Assembly (NCBI GenBank): GCA_900752445.1
Contig: CAADVN010000114.1
Span: 1-16,985, forward strand
Direction: 5' to 3'
Source: an uncultured Oscillospiraceae bacterium
Lineage (GTDB): Bacteria > Bacillota > Clostridia > Oscillospirales > Oscillospiraceae
DNA: 16,985 bases
The translations under genes and the position numbers were made by a program. This document shows, piece after piece, positions 1 to 7,036 of the stretch (its first letter is position 1; every line of letters begins with the position of its first letter). Under the pieces are notes generated by a model. The model made no database searches, was not told where the DNA came from, and worked only from the letters and a program-made list of their open reading frames with translations.

Positions 1-392
1 ATATACTCGTCGATGCAGTTCGTGGCGGGCTCCACGACGTCGGGGGTCTTGATGTTGAGCTTGCGGCAGTCGTCGAAGAAGGCGTCCGTGTAGAACTTGG
101 CTATCTCCATGACGGTCTTGTGCTCGCGCTTTGCGCCCTTGAGCATCTTGTCCTCGCCGGTGTCGGCGTCGGAGCTGAGGTGGCCGACGTCCGTGATGTT
201 CATGACGCGCTTGACGTTGTAGCCCGCGTAGCGCAGGTATTTCTCGAGCACGTCCTCCATGATATAGCTTCTGAGGTTGCCGATGTGCGCATAGTGGTAG
301 ACGGTGGGGCCGCAGGTGTACATCTTCACGATGTCGGGATGGTTGGGTACGAATTCGTCCTTGGTACGGGTCGCGGAATTGTAGAGCTTCAT
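1..392 (-). CDS. cysS: Cysteine--tRNA ligase, N-terminal part (runs off window)
   Basis: Cytoplasmic class I aminoacyl-tRNA synthetase that charges tRNA-Cys with cysteine. The 130 residues present match the family's N-terminus: MKLYNSATR at the start, the zinc-ligand Cys27 in YTCGPTVY, and the class I HIGN signature at residues 36-39 followed by LRSYIMEDVLEKYL. The usual length is about 465 aa, so roughly 70 percent of the protein, including the KMSKS loop and anticodon-binding region, lies beyond base 1. The ATG is preceded by AGGAGG eight bases upstream. It starts only 14 bases after the cysE stop, so it is almost certainly cotranscribed with cysE and under the same T-box. Linking cysteine synthesis to its tRNA charging enzyme in one T-box operon is known from Bacillus and other Firmicutes. 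Confidence 0.96.
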   Translation of the reverse strand, partial: MKLYNSATRTKDEFVPNHPDIVKMYTCGPTVYHYAHIGNLRSYIMEDVLEKYLRYAGYNVKRVMNITDVGHLSSDADTGEDKMLKGAKREHKTVMEIAKFYTDAFFDDCRKLNIKTPDVVEPATNCIDEY

Positions 393-406
393 TTGTGCAT
401 CCTCCT

Positions 407-1048
407 CTATCTCATGTCGTCGCCCGCGGCGGCTTTGAGCCTGTTGAGCTCGCTGCGGAGGTTTATGACCTCCTGCACGAGCGGGTCTGTGACGTTTATC
501 TGTTCGACGTTGCCGACGTAGTCTACCTTTTCGCCCTTCTTCTTGACCACGCGGGCGGGAGCGCCGACGGCGGTGCAGTCGGCGGGTATCTCCGAGAGCA
601 CGACGGCGTTTGCCGCGACGCGGCTGTTGTCGCCCACCTTGAAGGGCCCGAGCACCTTCGCGCCGCAGCCTATGAGCACGTTGTTGCCGATGGTCGGGTG
701 GCGCTTGCCCGTGTCCTTGCCCGTGCCGCCGAGCGTGACGCCCTGGTAGATGAGGCAGTCGTCGCCTATCTCGGTGGTCTCGCCTATCACGATGCCCATG
801 CCGTGGTCGATGACCAGGCGCTTGCCGATGGTCGCGCCGGGGTGTATCTCGATGCCGGTCTTGTGCCGCGTGCGCTGGGAAATGTAGCGCGCCAGGAACT
901 TGTGGTCGTGGAGATAGCACCAGTGGGCCAGCTTGTGGTACTGCGTCGCCCGGATGCCCGGGTAGAGCAGCAGGACTTCGATGGAGCTTCTGGCGGCAGG
1001 GTCGCGGGCCTTATAGGCTTCGATGGTCTCGCGCAGGTCTTTGAACAA
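407..1048 (-). CDS. cysE: Serine O-acetyltransferase
   Basis: Transfers acetyl from acetyl-CoA to L-serine, giving O-acetylserine, the precursor for cysteine (EC 2.3.1.30). The protein is 213 aa, the short form usual in Firmicutes. An alpha-helical N-terminus is followed by a left-handed beta-helix of hexapeptide repeats. Visible family signatures are IHPGA (residues 68-72), DHGMGIVIGE (81-90, with the probable catalytic His82), GVTLGGTG (103-110) and KRHP (115-118). The start is TTG, chosen because AGGAGGT lies five bases upstream and the N-terminus MFKDLRETIEAYKARDPA matches the family start; there is no nearby ATG. It is the first gene of the T-box-controlled unit, with cysS 14 bases downstream. 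No O-acetylserine sulfhydrylase is visible in the window. Confidence 0.96.
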   Translation of the reverse strand: MFKDLRETIEAYKARDPAARSSIEVLLLYPGIRATQYHKLAHWCYLHDHKFLARYISQRTRHKTGIEIHPGATIGKRLVIDHGMGIVIGETTEIGDDCLIYQGVTLGGTGKDTGKRHPTIGNNVLIGCGAKVLGPFKVGDNSRVAANAVVLSEIPADCTAVGAPARVVKKKGEKVDYVGNVEQINVTDPLVQEVINLRSELNRLKAAAGDDMR

Positions 1049-1090
1049 TTTTTACCTCCTACATAAGGTGGCGAGAGCGCGTTGACTTGC

Positions 1091-1125
1091 AAAAAAATAG
1101 CTCCCATGCCGGTACGGCATGAGAG
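1091..1125 (-). terminator. Intrinsic terminator of the T-box leader
   Basis: Stem of 11 base pairs (one G-U) with a three-base TAC loop, followed by CTA and a run of seven T on the minus strand. It sits between the T-box motif and the cysE ribosome binding site, as expected for transcriptional attenuation. Confidence 0.9.
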
Positions 1126-1336
1126 GCGCAGTTCATACGCGGTTCCACTCTCGCTTATCACTCTCCGGCGAATTCACCGGCTCGCGGCTTAACGCGCCGC
1201 TCACGGGACGGCATTTCCTCCGTCCGAGGCTCCGGGGCGCATTTCGGGCTTCTCCTCGACAGCGCCGCTCACAGCCGACGGCGGCGCCTCTCTGAGACTG
1301 GTGTGAGACCCTACTTCTCCCCTTCACAGCCATACA
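1091..1336 (-). ncRNA. T-box riboswitch leader, predicted cysteine-specific, controlling cysE-cysS
   Basis: T-box leaders sense uncharged tRNA and let transcription continue past a terminator. On the minus strand the signature AGAGTGGAACCGCG lies at 1151-1138. An AGTA bulge element is at 1315-1312, and a GAAATGCG loop at 1245-1238 contains a TGC cysteine codon (1241-1239) as the probable specifier. A GC-rich hairpin (GCGCCG / CGGCGC) between them fits distal stem I. The intrinsic terminator is an 11-bp stem (1125-1115 with 1111-1101, one G-U pair) followed by seven U (1097-1091). Its 5' arm CTCTC can instead pair with GAGAG at the front of the T-box motif, which gives the antiterminator. Specificity is inferred from the TGC position and from the two cysteine-related genes downstream. 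Confidence 0.92.
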
Positions 1337-1343
1337 CCTCATT

Positions 1344-1372
1344 ATATTACCACATTGCCCGTGTCGTGTCAA
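1344..1372 (-). promoter_or_regulatory. Promoter of the cysE-cysS T-box unit
   Basis: On the minus strand a perfect TTGACA (1372-1367) is followed after 17 bases by TAATAT (1349-1344). A TATAAT overlaps it three bases further on (1346-1341). The predicted start of transcription lies just ahead of the T-box leader. Confidence 0.8.
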
Positions 1373-1431
1373 ACACTTTCGGCTCGAAAAAAAATATTCC
1401 TTAATTTCTGCTTAAGAAGCACAACTGTATC

Positions 1432-1460
1432 TTGTAATTAATACAGTTTGCTGATATAAT
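1432..1460 (+). promoter_or_regulatory. Promoter of the first SLH gene
   Basis: TTGTAA (1432-1437), 17-base spacer, perfect TATAAT (1455-1460). It lies about 45 bases upstream of the gene in an AT-rich stretch, so the untranslated leader is short and no riboswitch is visible in it. Confidence 0.8.
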
Positions 1461-1490
1461 TTTGGTTGGACAGGAATACTTTTAAAAATT

Positions 1491-1496
1491 GGAGGT
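1491..1496 (+). promoter_or_regulatory. Ribosome binding site deciding the start of the first SLH gene
   Basis: GGAGGT lies only two bases before the ATG at 1499 but eight bases before the in-frame ATG at 1505. The second spacing is normal, and it gives an N-terminus (MKSK) like that of the next paralogue (MKSK at 3821). Confidence 0.6.
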
Positions 1497-1504
1497 AGAT
1501 GAAA

Positions 1505-3727
1505 ATGAAGTCCAAATTCAAAAAACTGATGGCAGCCGCGCTGGTACTCTGCCTTATGCTGGCGCTGCTACCGGTAAGCGCGTTGGCGGATGATACTTAC
1601 ACTGTTACTTTTTACAAAGCAGATGGAACTACTGCAACCAATCCAAATGGCACTTATGCTCTCGGAACGATAAGCGTAACCGATGAAGATGGTAATACTG
1701 GCCCGTTTGCCGCCGGTACAACTGTAACTCTCACCGCAAAACCAAATGCGAATGAGCATAGTGGGTTAAGTTACTTGAAGATCGGCGATGATGAGATTGA
1801 ACTGCCTCTTAAAGAAGGTCAGTTTACTAAAAATTTTGAAATTAATAATAATGTCTCGGTAGTTGCTGAGTTCAGTCGTCTTTTCAGTATTACAACAGAT
1901 AGCACCGTTGAAGGTGTTGCCAGCTATGGTATTGTAGATGGATTCTACATGAGAAGCAAAACCATCACTTTTACCCCAGAAGCACAAGACGGTTATAAAA
2001 TAACCGGTATGAGTATAACCTCTTACACGCAGCCAAGTGAAGACGGCACTCCTGTTGTGTATACTGAAACAAACGGAACGTATAGCTTCACCATGCCGGC
2101 TGGTAATGTAGAAATCGTCGCCAGCGCTGAGAGGGTAGAGCCACCTGTTGTTCAAACGCCTCACGATATAAAACTCACTGTTTTGGGCGAGGGCTATTTG
2201 GGCACAGACGAAACTGACCAAACTGCTTATTCTGGCGATACTGTAACAGTATACGCTTGGCCAAAAAATTCTAACTATGAGCTTGTGAGTCTGGTCTATG
2301 TGACTCTGCCCTATACGGGCACTAGTCCCGAAGTTATTAAAAACAGCAAGTTTATAATGCCTGACAGTGACGTTGAAATAATCGCTACCTTTAAACGCGT
2401 TGAGCCGGTCCCAGAAGAATATTCAATTGAAGTAACAACAAATGGCAATTGCACATTTGAATATGAGTCTTCTGCCAAACCCGGCGACGTAGTAGATGTT
2501 TGCATATATCCCGACACCGGCTACCACCTGTATAGCGTGACCTTTAATGGCGATCTCGTCACCGACGACGTTTACTGGTACAACGGGCACTGGCACTACA
2601 GCTTCTACATGCCCTGGCATAACGTCGATATCTACGTCGCCACCACCGACAAGTTCTTTGTCAACACCGTGTACGACATTAACGGCGGCGCGGTGGAGCT
2701 CTGGGTCAAGGATAGCGTGAGCGACAAGTGGGACAGCACTATCTTCGCCGACGCCGGCGACTGGGTCTGCGTCAAGGCCACGCCGAAGAGCGGCTACGAG
2801 CTCGGCGATATCAGCGTCACCGGCCGCTGGTCCGGCAAGGCCTATGACGCCTACTACAACAGGTATGACGGCTGCTACTACTTCAAGATGCCTTACGAGA
2901 GCGTCAACCTCTCCGTCAGCTTCATCGACAACAGCCACAAGGTGACCGTCAAAGATGTCACCAACGGCAGCCTCAAGGCTAACACCAAGTGGGCTGTCGA
3001 AGGCGAGAGGGTCTACATCACCGCCGTGCCCGACAAGGGCTATGAGCTCACCTGGCTCTACGTCAAGGCCGCGGACGGCACCAGCGTCAAGGTCTACGAG
3101 GCCATCAAGGCGGATACTTACTACTTCTTCATGCCCGACCAGGAGGTCACCGTCTCCGCCATCTTCGCCTATGACTACCCCGACATGCCCTTCATCGACG
3201 TCAACCCGAATTCCTGGTACTACAGCGCCATCGAGTTCGTCTACAACAAGGGCATCATGAACGGCGTGACGGCCAGCTCCTTCAACCCCGACGGCACCAT
3301 CACCCGCGGCATGATAGTCACGATGCTCTGGCGCATGGCCGGTGAGCCCAGCGCCGTCTCCGCCGGCTTTGCCGACGTCGCCGCCGACAGCTACTATGCC
3401 AAGGCCATCGCCTGGGCCGCCAAGAACGGCATAATCGAGGGCTACAGCGCCAGCAGCTTCGGCCCCAACGACGCCATAACCCGTGAGCAGCTCGCCACCG
3501 TGCTCTACCGCTATGCCAAGTACCTCGGCTACACCACCACCGGCTCCAGCCTCAGCGGCTACTACGACGCCTCGCGCGTCAGCTCCTGGGCCAAGGACGC
3601 CATGGGCTGGGCGGTCAAGAACGGCGTGGTCACCGGCCTGAGCTCCACGTGGCTCAATCCCAACGGCACCGCCTCCCGCGCCGAGGCTGCCCAGATGTTC
3701 ATGAACTTCTACGAATTCCTCGGCTGA
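1505..3727 (+). CDS. Secreted SLH-domain surface protein with InlB B-repeat-like modules (array copy 1)
   Basis: Predicted cell-surface protein held to the secondary cell-wall polymer by SLH domains; its ligand or function is unknown. If counted from the in-frame ATG at 1499 it has 742 aa; 1505 is preferred for its RBS spacing. Numbering from 1499: signal peptide with a Sec-type end LPVSALA (cleavage near 30/31). Five MP-type repeat ends follow the pattern F-x-M-P-x3-V (F197, F285, F369, F462, F543), spaced about 75-90 residues apart, as in the divergent InlB B-repeat family. Three SLH motifs fill residues 563-742, with ITRG, ITRE and ASRAE signatures. The gene is a mosaic: the first kilobase is AT-rich, while the part after about 2520 is GC-rich. 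It has its own promoter and heads an array of three SLH genes. No sortase motif or enzymatic domain is visible. Confidence 0.88.
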   Translation: MKSKFKKLMAAALVLCLMLALLPVSALADDTYTVTFYKADGTTATNPNGTYALGTISVTDEDGNTGPFAAGTTVTLTAKPNANEHSGLSYLKIGDDEIELPLKEGQFTKNFEINNNVSVVAEFSRLFSITTDSTVEGVASYGIVDGFYMRSKTITFTPEAQDGYKITGMSITSYTQPSEDGTPVVYTETNGTYSFTMPAGNVEIVASAERVEPPVVQTPHDIKLTVLGEGYLGTDETDQTAYSGDTVTVYAWPKNSNYELVSLVYVTLPYTGTSPEVIKNSKFIMPDSDVEIIATFKRVEPVPEEYSIEVTTNGNCTFEYESSAKPGDVVDVCIYPDTGYHLYSVTFNGDLVTDDVYWYNGHWHYSFYMPWHNVDIYVATTDKFFVNTVYDINGGAVELWVKDSVSDKWDSTIFADAGDWVCVKATPKSGYELGDISVTGRWSGKAYDAYYNRYDGCYYFKMPYESVNLSVSFIDNSHKVTVKDVTNGSLKANTKWAVEGERVYITAVPDKGYELTWLYVKAADGTSVKVYEAIKADTYYFFMPDQEVTVSAIFAYDYPDMPFIDVNPNSWYYSAIEFVYNKGIMNGVTASSFNPDGTITRGMIVTMLWRMAGEPSAVSAGFADVAADSYYAKAIAWAAKNGIIEGYSASSFGPNDAITREQLATVLYRYAKYLGYTTTGSSLSGYYDASRVSSWAKDAMGWAVKNGVVTGLSSTWLNPNGTASRAEAAQMFMNFYEFLG

Positions 3728-3742
3728 AAGCAATTTTAACCA

Positions 3743-3767
3743 AGCCGGGCGGCAACGCCGCCCGGCT
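3743..3767 (+). terminator. GC-rich intergenic hairpin between SLH genes 1 and 2
   Basis: Perfect 11-bp inverted repeat AGCCGGGCGGC / GCCGCCCGGCT around AAC. Only a weak T-rich tail (CTTGTATTCT) follows, so it may be a partial terminator or an mRNA-stabilising hairpin. It closely resembles the hairpin after SLH gene 2. Confidence 0.7.
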
Positions 3768-3768
3768 C

Positions 3769-3797
3769 TTGTATTCTAAACGGAATTATGTTATCTT
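3769..3797 (+). promoter_or_regulatory. Possible weak promoter of SLH gene 2
   Basis: TTGTAT (3769-3774), 17-base spacer, TATCTT (3792-3797), immediately after the hairpin and just before the AGAGGAGG ribosome binding site. Each hexamer is only a partial match, so gene 2 could equally depend on readthrough from gene 1. Confidence 0.35.
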
Positions 3798-3820
3798 AGT
3801 CGAAAGAGGAGGTTTGTTCT

Positions 3821-5791
3821 ATGAAATCTAAAACAGTTAAATTGATCTTCACAGCCCTGGCGTTCTGCCTGCTCATCTCCATCCTCGCCATGGGCGCTTT
3901 CGCATCGGGCGATGGATTGCAAGATGCGCCGTTTACTGGCGGCGAAACAACCGTAGCGCCCTCACCTGCGATGGTGCATGTGACTTATTCGATAACCGGC
4001 TCTGAGCACACAAGCAGTGTTGTTGTCAAAGTAAACAATGATACAATTACGACATCCGGCAACTCGTTTGATGTCGAAGTCGGCTCCAGTGTATCCATCA
4101 CCGTGACGCCGAAGGATGGCTACAAGGTCACTTGCAGCAGCAGCGTCTGGTCGTTCAGCAACAACACCGCTAACGCTACGGTATCAGCTGACACGAGTGT
4201 TTCTTTTACTGTGGAAGCAAAAGAAAAGCACGATATTACTGCCACAGTCTTTTATGGCTCCGGAATCACCGGCAACGTCGCATCCATAAGCACCAGCCCC
4301 AGTGGCGAAGCTTACGAGGGCCAGACTGTTACTGTAACCGTATGGCTTAATGGCGGGTATACCGCAAGCGTGTCAACTAGTGCAACCGGCACCAGCACTC
4401 TGACCCCGACCAGCGACAGCACCGCAACTGTCAAGTACTACACCTTCAACATGCCGGATAATAACGTGACCGTTAATGCGACGATAACAAAAGCGATCTA
4501 TGAAGTCACTATCACTCCGCCTGCCCATGGTAAGATCGAGTACTATACCTATGGTGAAGATCTTGATGAACTCTCGTACGGCGACCAAATCAGCCTCCGT
4601 GTTATAGCTGATGATGGTTATTATCTCAAAGCGCTCAAGCTGAATGGTGAAGCCGTCAACGTAAGCAACGGCACATACAGCTTTACGGTCACGGATAACG
4701 TAACTGTTACCGCTGACTTTACCGACGAGCTCACCGTCACTACCACGGTCAACAACTATTGGTACGGCAGCGCAAGCGCCTACAAGAGTTATTGGGAAGA
4801 TGAGGACTATGAGCCCGGTGACCGCATCTACATAGAGTGCGAGCCTGAGGACGGGTACAACGTCAAGGACGTCACCGTGACCGACACCGTGACCGGTCAC
4901 ACCCTCAGCGTCAGCCAGAGCAGCTCGGACAAGAATATCTACTACTTCTACATGCCCGAGCACCCGGTGAAAGTCTACGTCGAGTTCCAGGAGGGCTACG
5001 CCATCAAGGTCGCCGATACCAAGTACGGCAAGGTCAAGGTCTCCGCCGAAAACGCCGATGAGGACGACGTCATCACCATCACCACCGAGCCTGATAAGGG
5101 CTACGCCGTCTCCAAGATAAGCATCAAGACCGACGGCGGCGAGACCGTCACCTACAGGACAAGCATAGCCACCAAGAACAGCTACTACTTCTACATGCCC
5201 GACGACAACGTCACCATCACCGTCACCTTCGGCGTCGCGCACAAGGACATGCCCTTCACCGACGTCCACTCCTACTCCTGGTTCTATGACGCTGTCCAGT
5301 TCGTCTACGACAACGACATCATGAACGGCGTCTCCGACACCAGCTTCAACCCCGACGGCACCGTCACCCGCGGCATGATCGTCACCATGCTCTGGCGCAT
5401 GGCCGGCGAGCCCTACTCCTTCGGCGGCGGCTTCTCCGACGTGCCCGCTGGCCACTACTGCTACAGCGCCGCCGCCTGGGCCTCCAGGAACGGCATCGTC
5501 AACGGCATGACCAGCACCACCTTCGAGCCTGACTCCAACATCACGCGTGAGCAGCTCGTCACCATCCTCTACCGCTACGCCCAGTACCTCGGCTACAGCA
5601 CCACCGGTTCCAGCCTCTACGGCTTCACCGATGCGAGCAGCGTCAGCAGCTATGCCACGAACGCCATGAGCTGGGCCGTCAAGTACGGCATAATCTCCGG
5701 CGTCACCACCACCACGCTCGTGCCCGCCGGCACCGCCACCAGGGCCCAGGCCGCGCAGATGTTCATGAGCTTCTACGATTTCCTCGACTGA
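3821..5791 (+). CDS. Secreted SLH-domain surface protein with InlB B-repeat-like modules (array copy 2)
   Basis: Paralogue of the gene upstream, 656 aa. Signal peptide MKSKTVKLIF with cleavage likely after AFA (28/29). The ectodomain starts with a Ser/Thr-rich stretch and then carries beta-repeat ends at F209 (FNMP), F288 (FTVT, a degenerate copy), F376 (FYMP) and F457 (FYMP). The SLH region (477-656) begins MPFTDVHSYSWF and has VTRG, ITRE and ATRA motifs; it ends FYDFLD, like FYEFLG in copy 1. The start is fixed by AGAGGAGG eight bases upstream. The 5' half is less GC-rich than the anchor half. The SLH anchors of copies 1 and 2 are nearly identical in places at DNA level (65 of 69 bases), indicating recent duplication or gene conversion, while the ectodomains differ. 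Predicted role: S-layer or surface display; binding target unknown. Confidence 0.88.
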   Translation: MKSKTVKLIFTALAFCLLISILAMGAFASGDGLQDAPFTGGETTVAPSPAMVHVTYSITGSEHTSSVVVKVNNDTITTSGNSFDVEVGSSVSITVTPKDGYKVTCSSSVWSFSNNTANATVSADTSVSFTVEAKEKHDITATVFYGSGITGNVASISTSPSGEAYEGQTVTVTVWLNGGYTASVSTSATGTSTLTPTSDSTATVKYYTFNMPDNNVTVNATITKAIYEVTITPPAHGKIEYYTYGEDLDELSYGDQISLRVIADDGYYLKALKLNGEAVNVSNGTYSFTVTDNVTVTADFTDELTVTTTVNNYWYGSASAYKSYWEDEDYEPGDRIYIECEPEDGYNVKDVTVTDTVTGHTLSVSQSSSDKNIYYFYMPEHPVKVYVEFQEGYAIKVADTKYGKVKVSAENADEDDVITITTEPDKGYAVSKISIKTDGGETVTYRTSIATKNSYYFYMPDDNVTITVTFGVAHKDMPFTDVHSYSWFYDAVQFVYDNDIMNGVSDTSFNPDGTVTRGMIVTMLWRMAGEPYSFGGGFSDVPAGHYCYSAAAWASRNGIVNGMTSTTFEPDSNITREQLVTILYRYAQYLGYSTTGSSLYGFTDASSVSSYATNAMSWAVKYGIISGVTTTTLVPAGTATRAQAAQMFMSFYDFLD

Positions 5792-5804
5792 GTCTATTTA
5801 ACCC

Positions 5805-5829
5805 GGCCGGGCGGTACCCCCGCCCGGCC
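5805..5829 (+). terminator. GC-rich intergenic hairpin between SLH genes 2 and 3
   Basis: Perfect 10-bp inverted repeat GGCCGGGCGG / CCGCCCGGCC around TACCC, followed by TTGACTATTTGG rather than a clean T run. It nearly copies the hairpin after gene 1 and leaves only about ten bases before the ribosome binding site of gene 3. Confidence 0.65.
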
Positions 5830-5839
5830 TTGACTATTT

Positions 5840-5845
5840 GGAGGT
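5840..5845 (+). promoter_or_regulatory. Ribosome binding site deciding the start of SLH gene 3
   Basis: GGAGGT with seven bases to the ATG at 5853. An in-frame TTG at 5838 overlaps this site and would put charged residues before the signal peptide, so it is rejected as the start. Confidence 0.75.
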
Positions 5846-5852
5846 CACCAAG

Positions 5853-6749
5853 ATGACTAAGCGAGTTTTCTGCTTCCTGCTCGCAATGGCGCTGCTGACC
5901 TGCTGCGCCCTGGCGTCCGGCGCCGAGACCACGCCCGAGCCCGCCAAGCACAGCATCATCACGAGCTGTGACAGCCGCTTCGGCAGCGTCAAGCTCGACA
6001 GCGGCTTCGGCGTGGCCGAGGACAACATCTATTTCAAGGTCACGGCAAACGCGGGCTACATCCCCGAAAACCCGAAGATAAGCACCGCCTCCGGCCTCGC
6101 CGTGCAGTGCTATGCCTCGGAGAATTCAGAGGGCGTGTATGCGTACTACTTCCTCATGCCGGACGAGAACGTGACCATAAGCGTCAGCTTCGCTTTCGCG
6201 GACGCACCCTTTGACGACGTGGCCATCTCCGACTGGTTCTGCGCCGAGGTGATGCGCGCCTACAGCGAGGGGCTTATGTCCGGCGTAGGCGAGCGCAGCT
6301 TTGCGCCGCAGCTGTCCACGGACAGGGCGATGCTCGTGACCATACTCTGGCGCCTTGCCGGCGGGCCCGAGCCGAAAGCTGCGGCCTCGTTCAGCGATGT
6401 GGACGCCTCCGCCTGGTATGCGAAGGCCGTGGCATGGGCGAGCGAGAACTCCATCGTGACCGGCTTTGAGGACGGCAGCTTCCTGCCTGCCCAGGCCGTG
6501 ACGCGCGAGCAGTTTGCGGCTATACTATACAGGTACGCGGTATTCTGCGGCTATGACGTCTCCGCCACGGCCGGGCTCGACGCCTACACGGACGCGGGCG
6601 AGGTCGGCTCCTGGGCCGTCGAGGCCATGGGCTGGGCCGTGGGCAGCGGCATAATCACCGGCTCGGGCTCTGCAACGCTCTCGCCGCAGGGCAGCGCCTC
6701 GCGGGCTCAGACCGCCGTAATGCTGGTGCGCTTTCTGGACAAGTATTGA
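5853..6749 (+). CDS. Small secreted SLH-domain protein (array copy 3)
   Basis: 298 aa, the shortest of the three plus-strand SLH proteins. Signal peptide MTKRVFCFLLAMALLTCCAL with cleavage near ALA/SG (21/22). A single beta-repeat follows, ending YYFLMPDENVTISVSF, so the ectodomain is one module. Three SLH motifs follow, with degenerate first signature STDRAM, then VTREQF and ASRAQT. It could be a minimal surface protein or S-layer accessory; no enzymatic domain is visible. Its SLH region is more diverged from copies 1 and 2 than those are from each other, and the whole gene is GC-rich without the AT-rich outer part. It ends the array and is followed by a 12-bp hairpin. Expression probably depends on readthrough past the hairpin, since no promoter is evident before it. 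Confidence 0.87.
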   Translation: MTKRVFCFLLAMALLTCCALASGAETTPEPAKHSIITSCDSRFGSVKLDSGFGVAEDNIYFKVTANAGYIPENPKISTASGLAVQCYASENSEGVYAYYFLMPDENVTISVSFAFADAPFDDVAISDWFCAEVMRAYSEGLMSGVGERSFAPQLSTDRAMLVTILWRLAGGPEPKAAASFSDVDASAWYAKAVAWASENSIVTGFEDGSFLPAQAVTREQFAAILYRYAVFCGYDVSATAGLDAYTDAGEVGSWAVEAMGWAVGSGIITGSGSATLSPQGSASRAQTAVMLVRFLDKY

Positions 6750-6754
6750 ATTCG

Positions 6755-6790
6755 CAGGCGTGGAAAATTACTATTGACTTTCCACGCCTG
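6755..6790 (+). terminator. Hairpin ending the SLH array
   Basis: Perfect 12-bp inverted repeat CAGGCGTGGAAA / TTTCCACGCCTG around a 12-base loop, followed by TTGATTTATATT. It starts six bases after the stop codon. The -35 box of the tRNA promoter lies in its loop and 3' arm. Confidence 0.7.
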
Positions 6791-6802
6791 TTGATTTATA
6801 TT
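6774..6802 (+). promoter_or_regulatory. Promoter of the tRNA-Trp gene
   Basis: TTGACT (6774-6779), exactly 17 bases, TATATT (6797-6802). The tRNA 5' end is 22 bases further on, consistent with a short leader removed by RNase P. Confidence 0.8.
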
Positions 6803-6824
6803 ATTAGAGCGACTTGTGCCGCAT

Positions 6825-6900
6825 AGGGGAATAGCTCAGTTGGCAGAGCGACGGTCTCCAAAACCGTAGGCCGAGGGTTCGAAACCTTCTTCCCCTGCCA
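6825..6900 (+). tRNA. tRNA-Trp (anticodon CCA)
   Basis: A complete 76-base cloverleaf. The acceptor stem AGGGGAA pairs with TTCCCCT, with discriminator G6897 and an encoded CCA end. The D arm has GCTC/GAGC. The anticodon stem ACGGT/ACCGT carries the loop CTCCAAA, with anticodon CCA at 6858-6860, which reads UGG. The T arm is GAGGG/CCTTC around TTCGAAA, with one G-U pair. It has its own promoter and terminator and is therefore a single-gene unit between the SLH array and the SCIFF locus. Confidence 0.97.
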
Positions 6901-6941
6901 CCCCGGAACGGATTTATTCCGCTCCGGGGTCGTTCTTTTTT
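6901..6941 (+). terminator. Intrinsic terminator of tRNA-Trp
   Basis: CCCCGGA (6901-6907) pairs with TCCGGGG (6923-6929). An inner CGGA/TCCG extends the stem across one A-C mismatch. It is followed by TCGTTCTTTTTT. It begins at the base after the tRNA CCA end. Confidence 0.92.
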
Positions 6942-6959
6942 GCGGTGCAATATTTGGTC

Positions 6960-6993
6960 TTGACATTGGCGGCTGGATGTTTTAGTCTATATA
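6960..6993 (+). promoter_or_regulatory. Probable promoter of the SCIFF operon
   Basis: A perfect TTGACA at 6960-6965. The -10 is less clear: TAGTCT (6983-6988) gives the ideal 17-base spacing but a poor match, while TATATA (6988-6993) is a better match at 22 bases. It lies between the tRNA terminator and scfA. Confidence 0.55.
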
Positions 6994-7036
6994 AATGTAA
7001 AACCGTGCTGAATGCACTTATGATTGGAGTATTATT

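Noticed and set aside
1133..1372. Small open frame on the minus strand upstream of cysE
   Set aside because: It lies within the promoter and T-box leader RNA and has no ribosome binding site.
2423..3733. 436-codon open frame on the minus strand
   Set aside because: It is antisense to the SLH anchor of gene 1. The GC-rich third positions of that gene keep the frame open; the product is an Ala/Gly/Val/Asp-rich string with no family signature and no ribosome binding site.
4373..5455. 360-codon open frame on the minus strand
   Set aside because: Antisense to SLH gene 2 with the same low-complexity composition as the one above; no recognisable motif.
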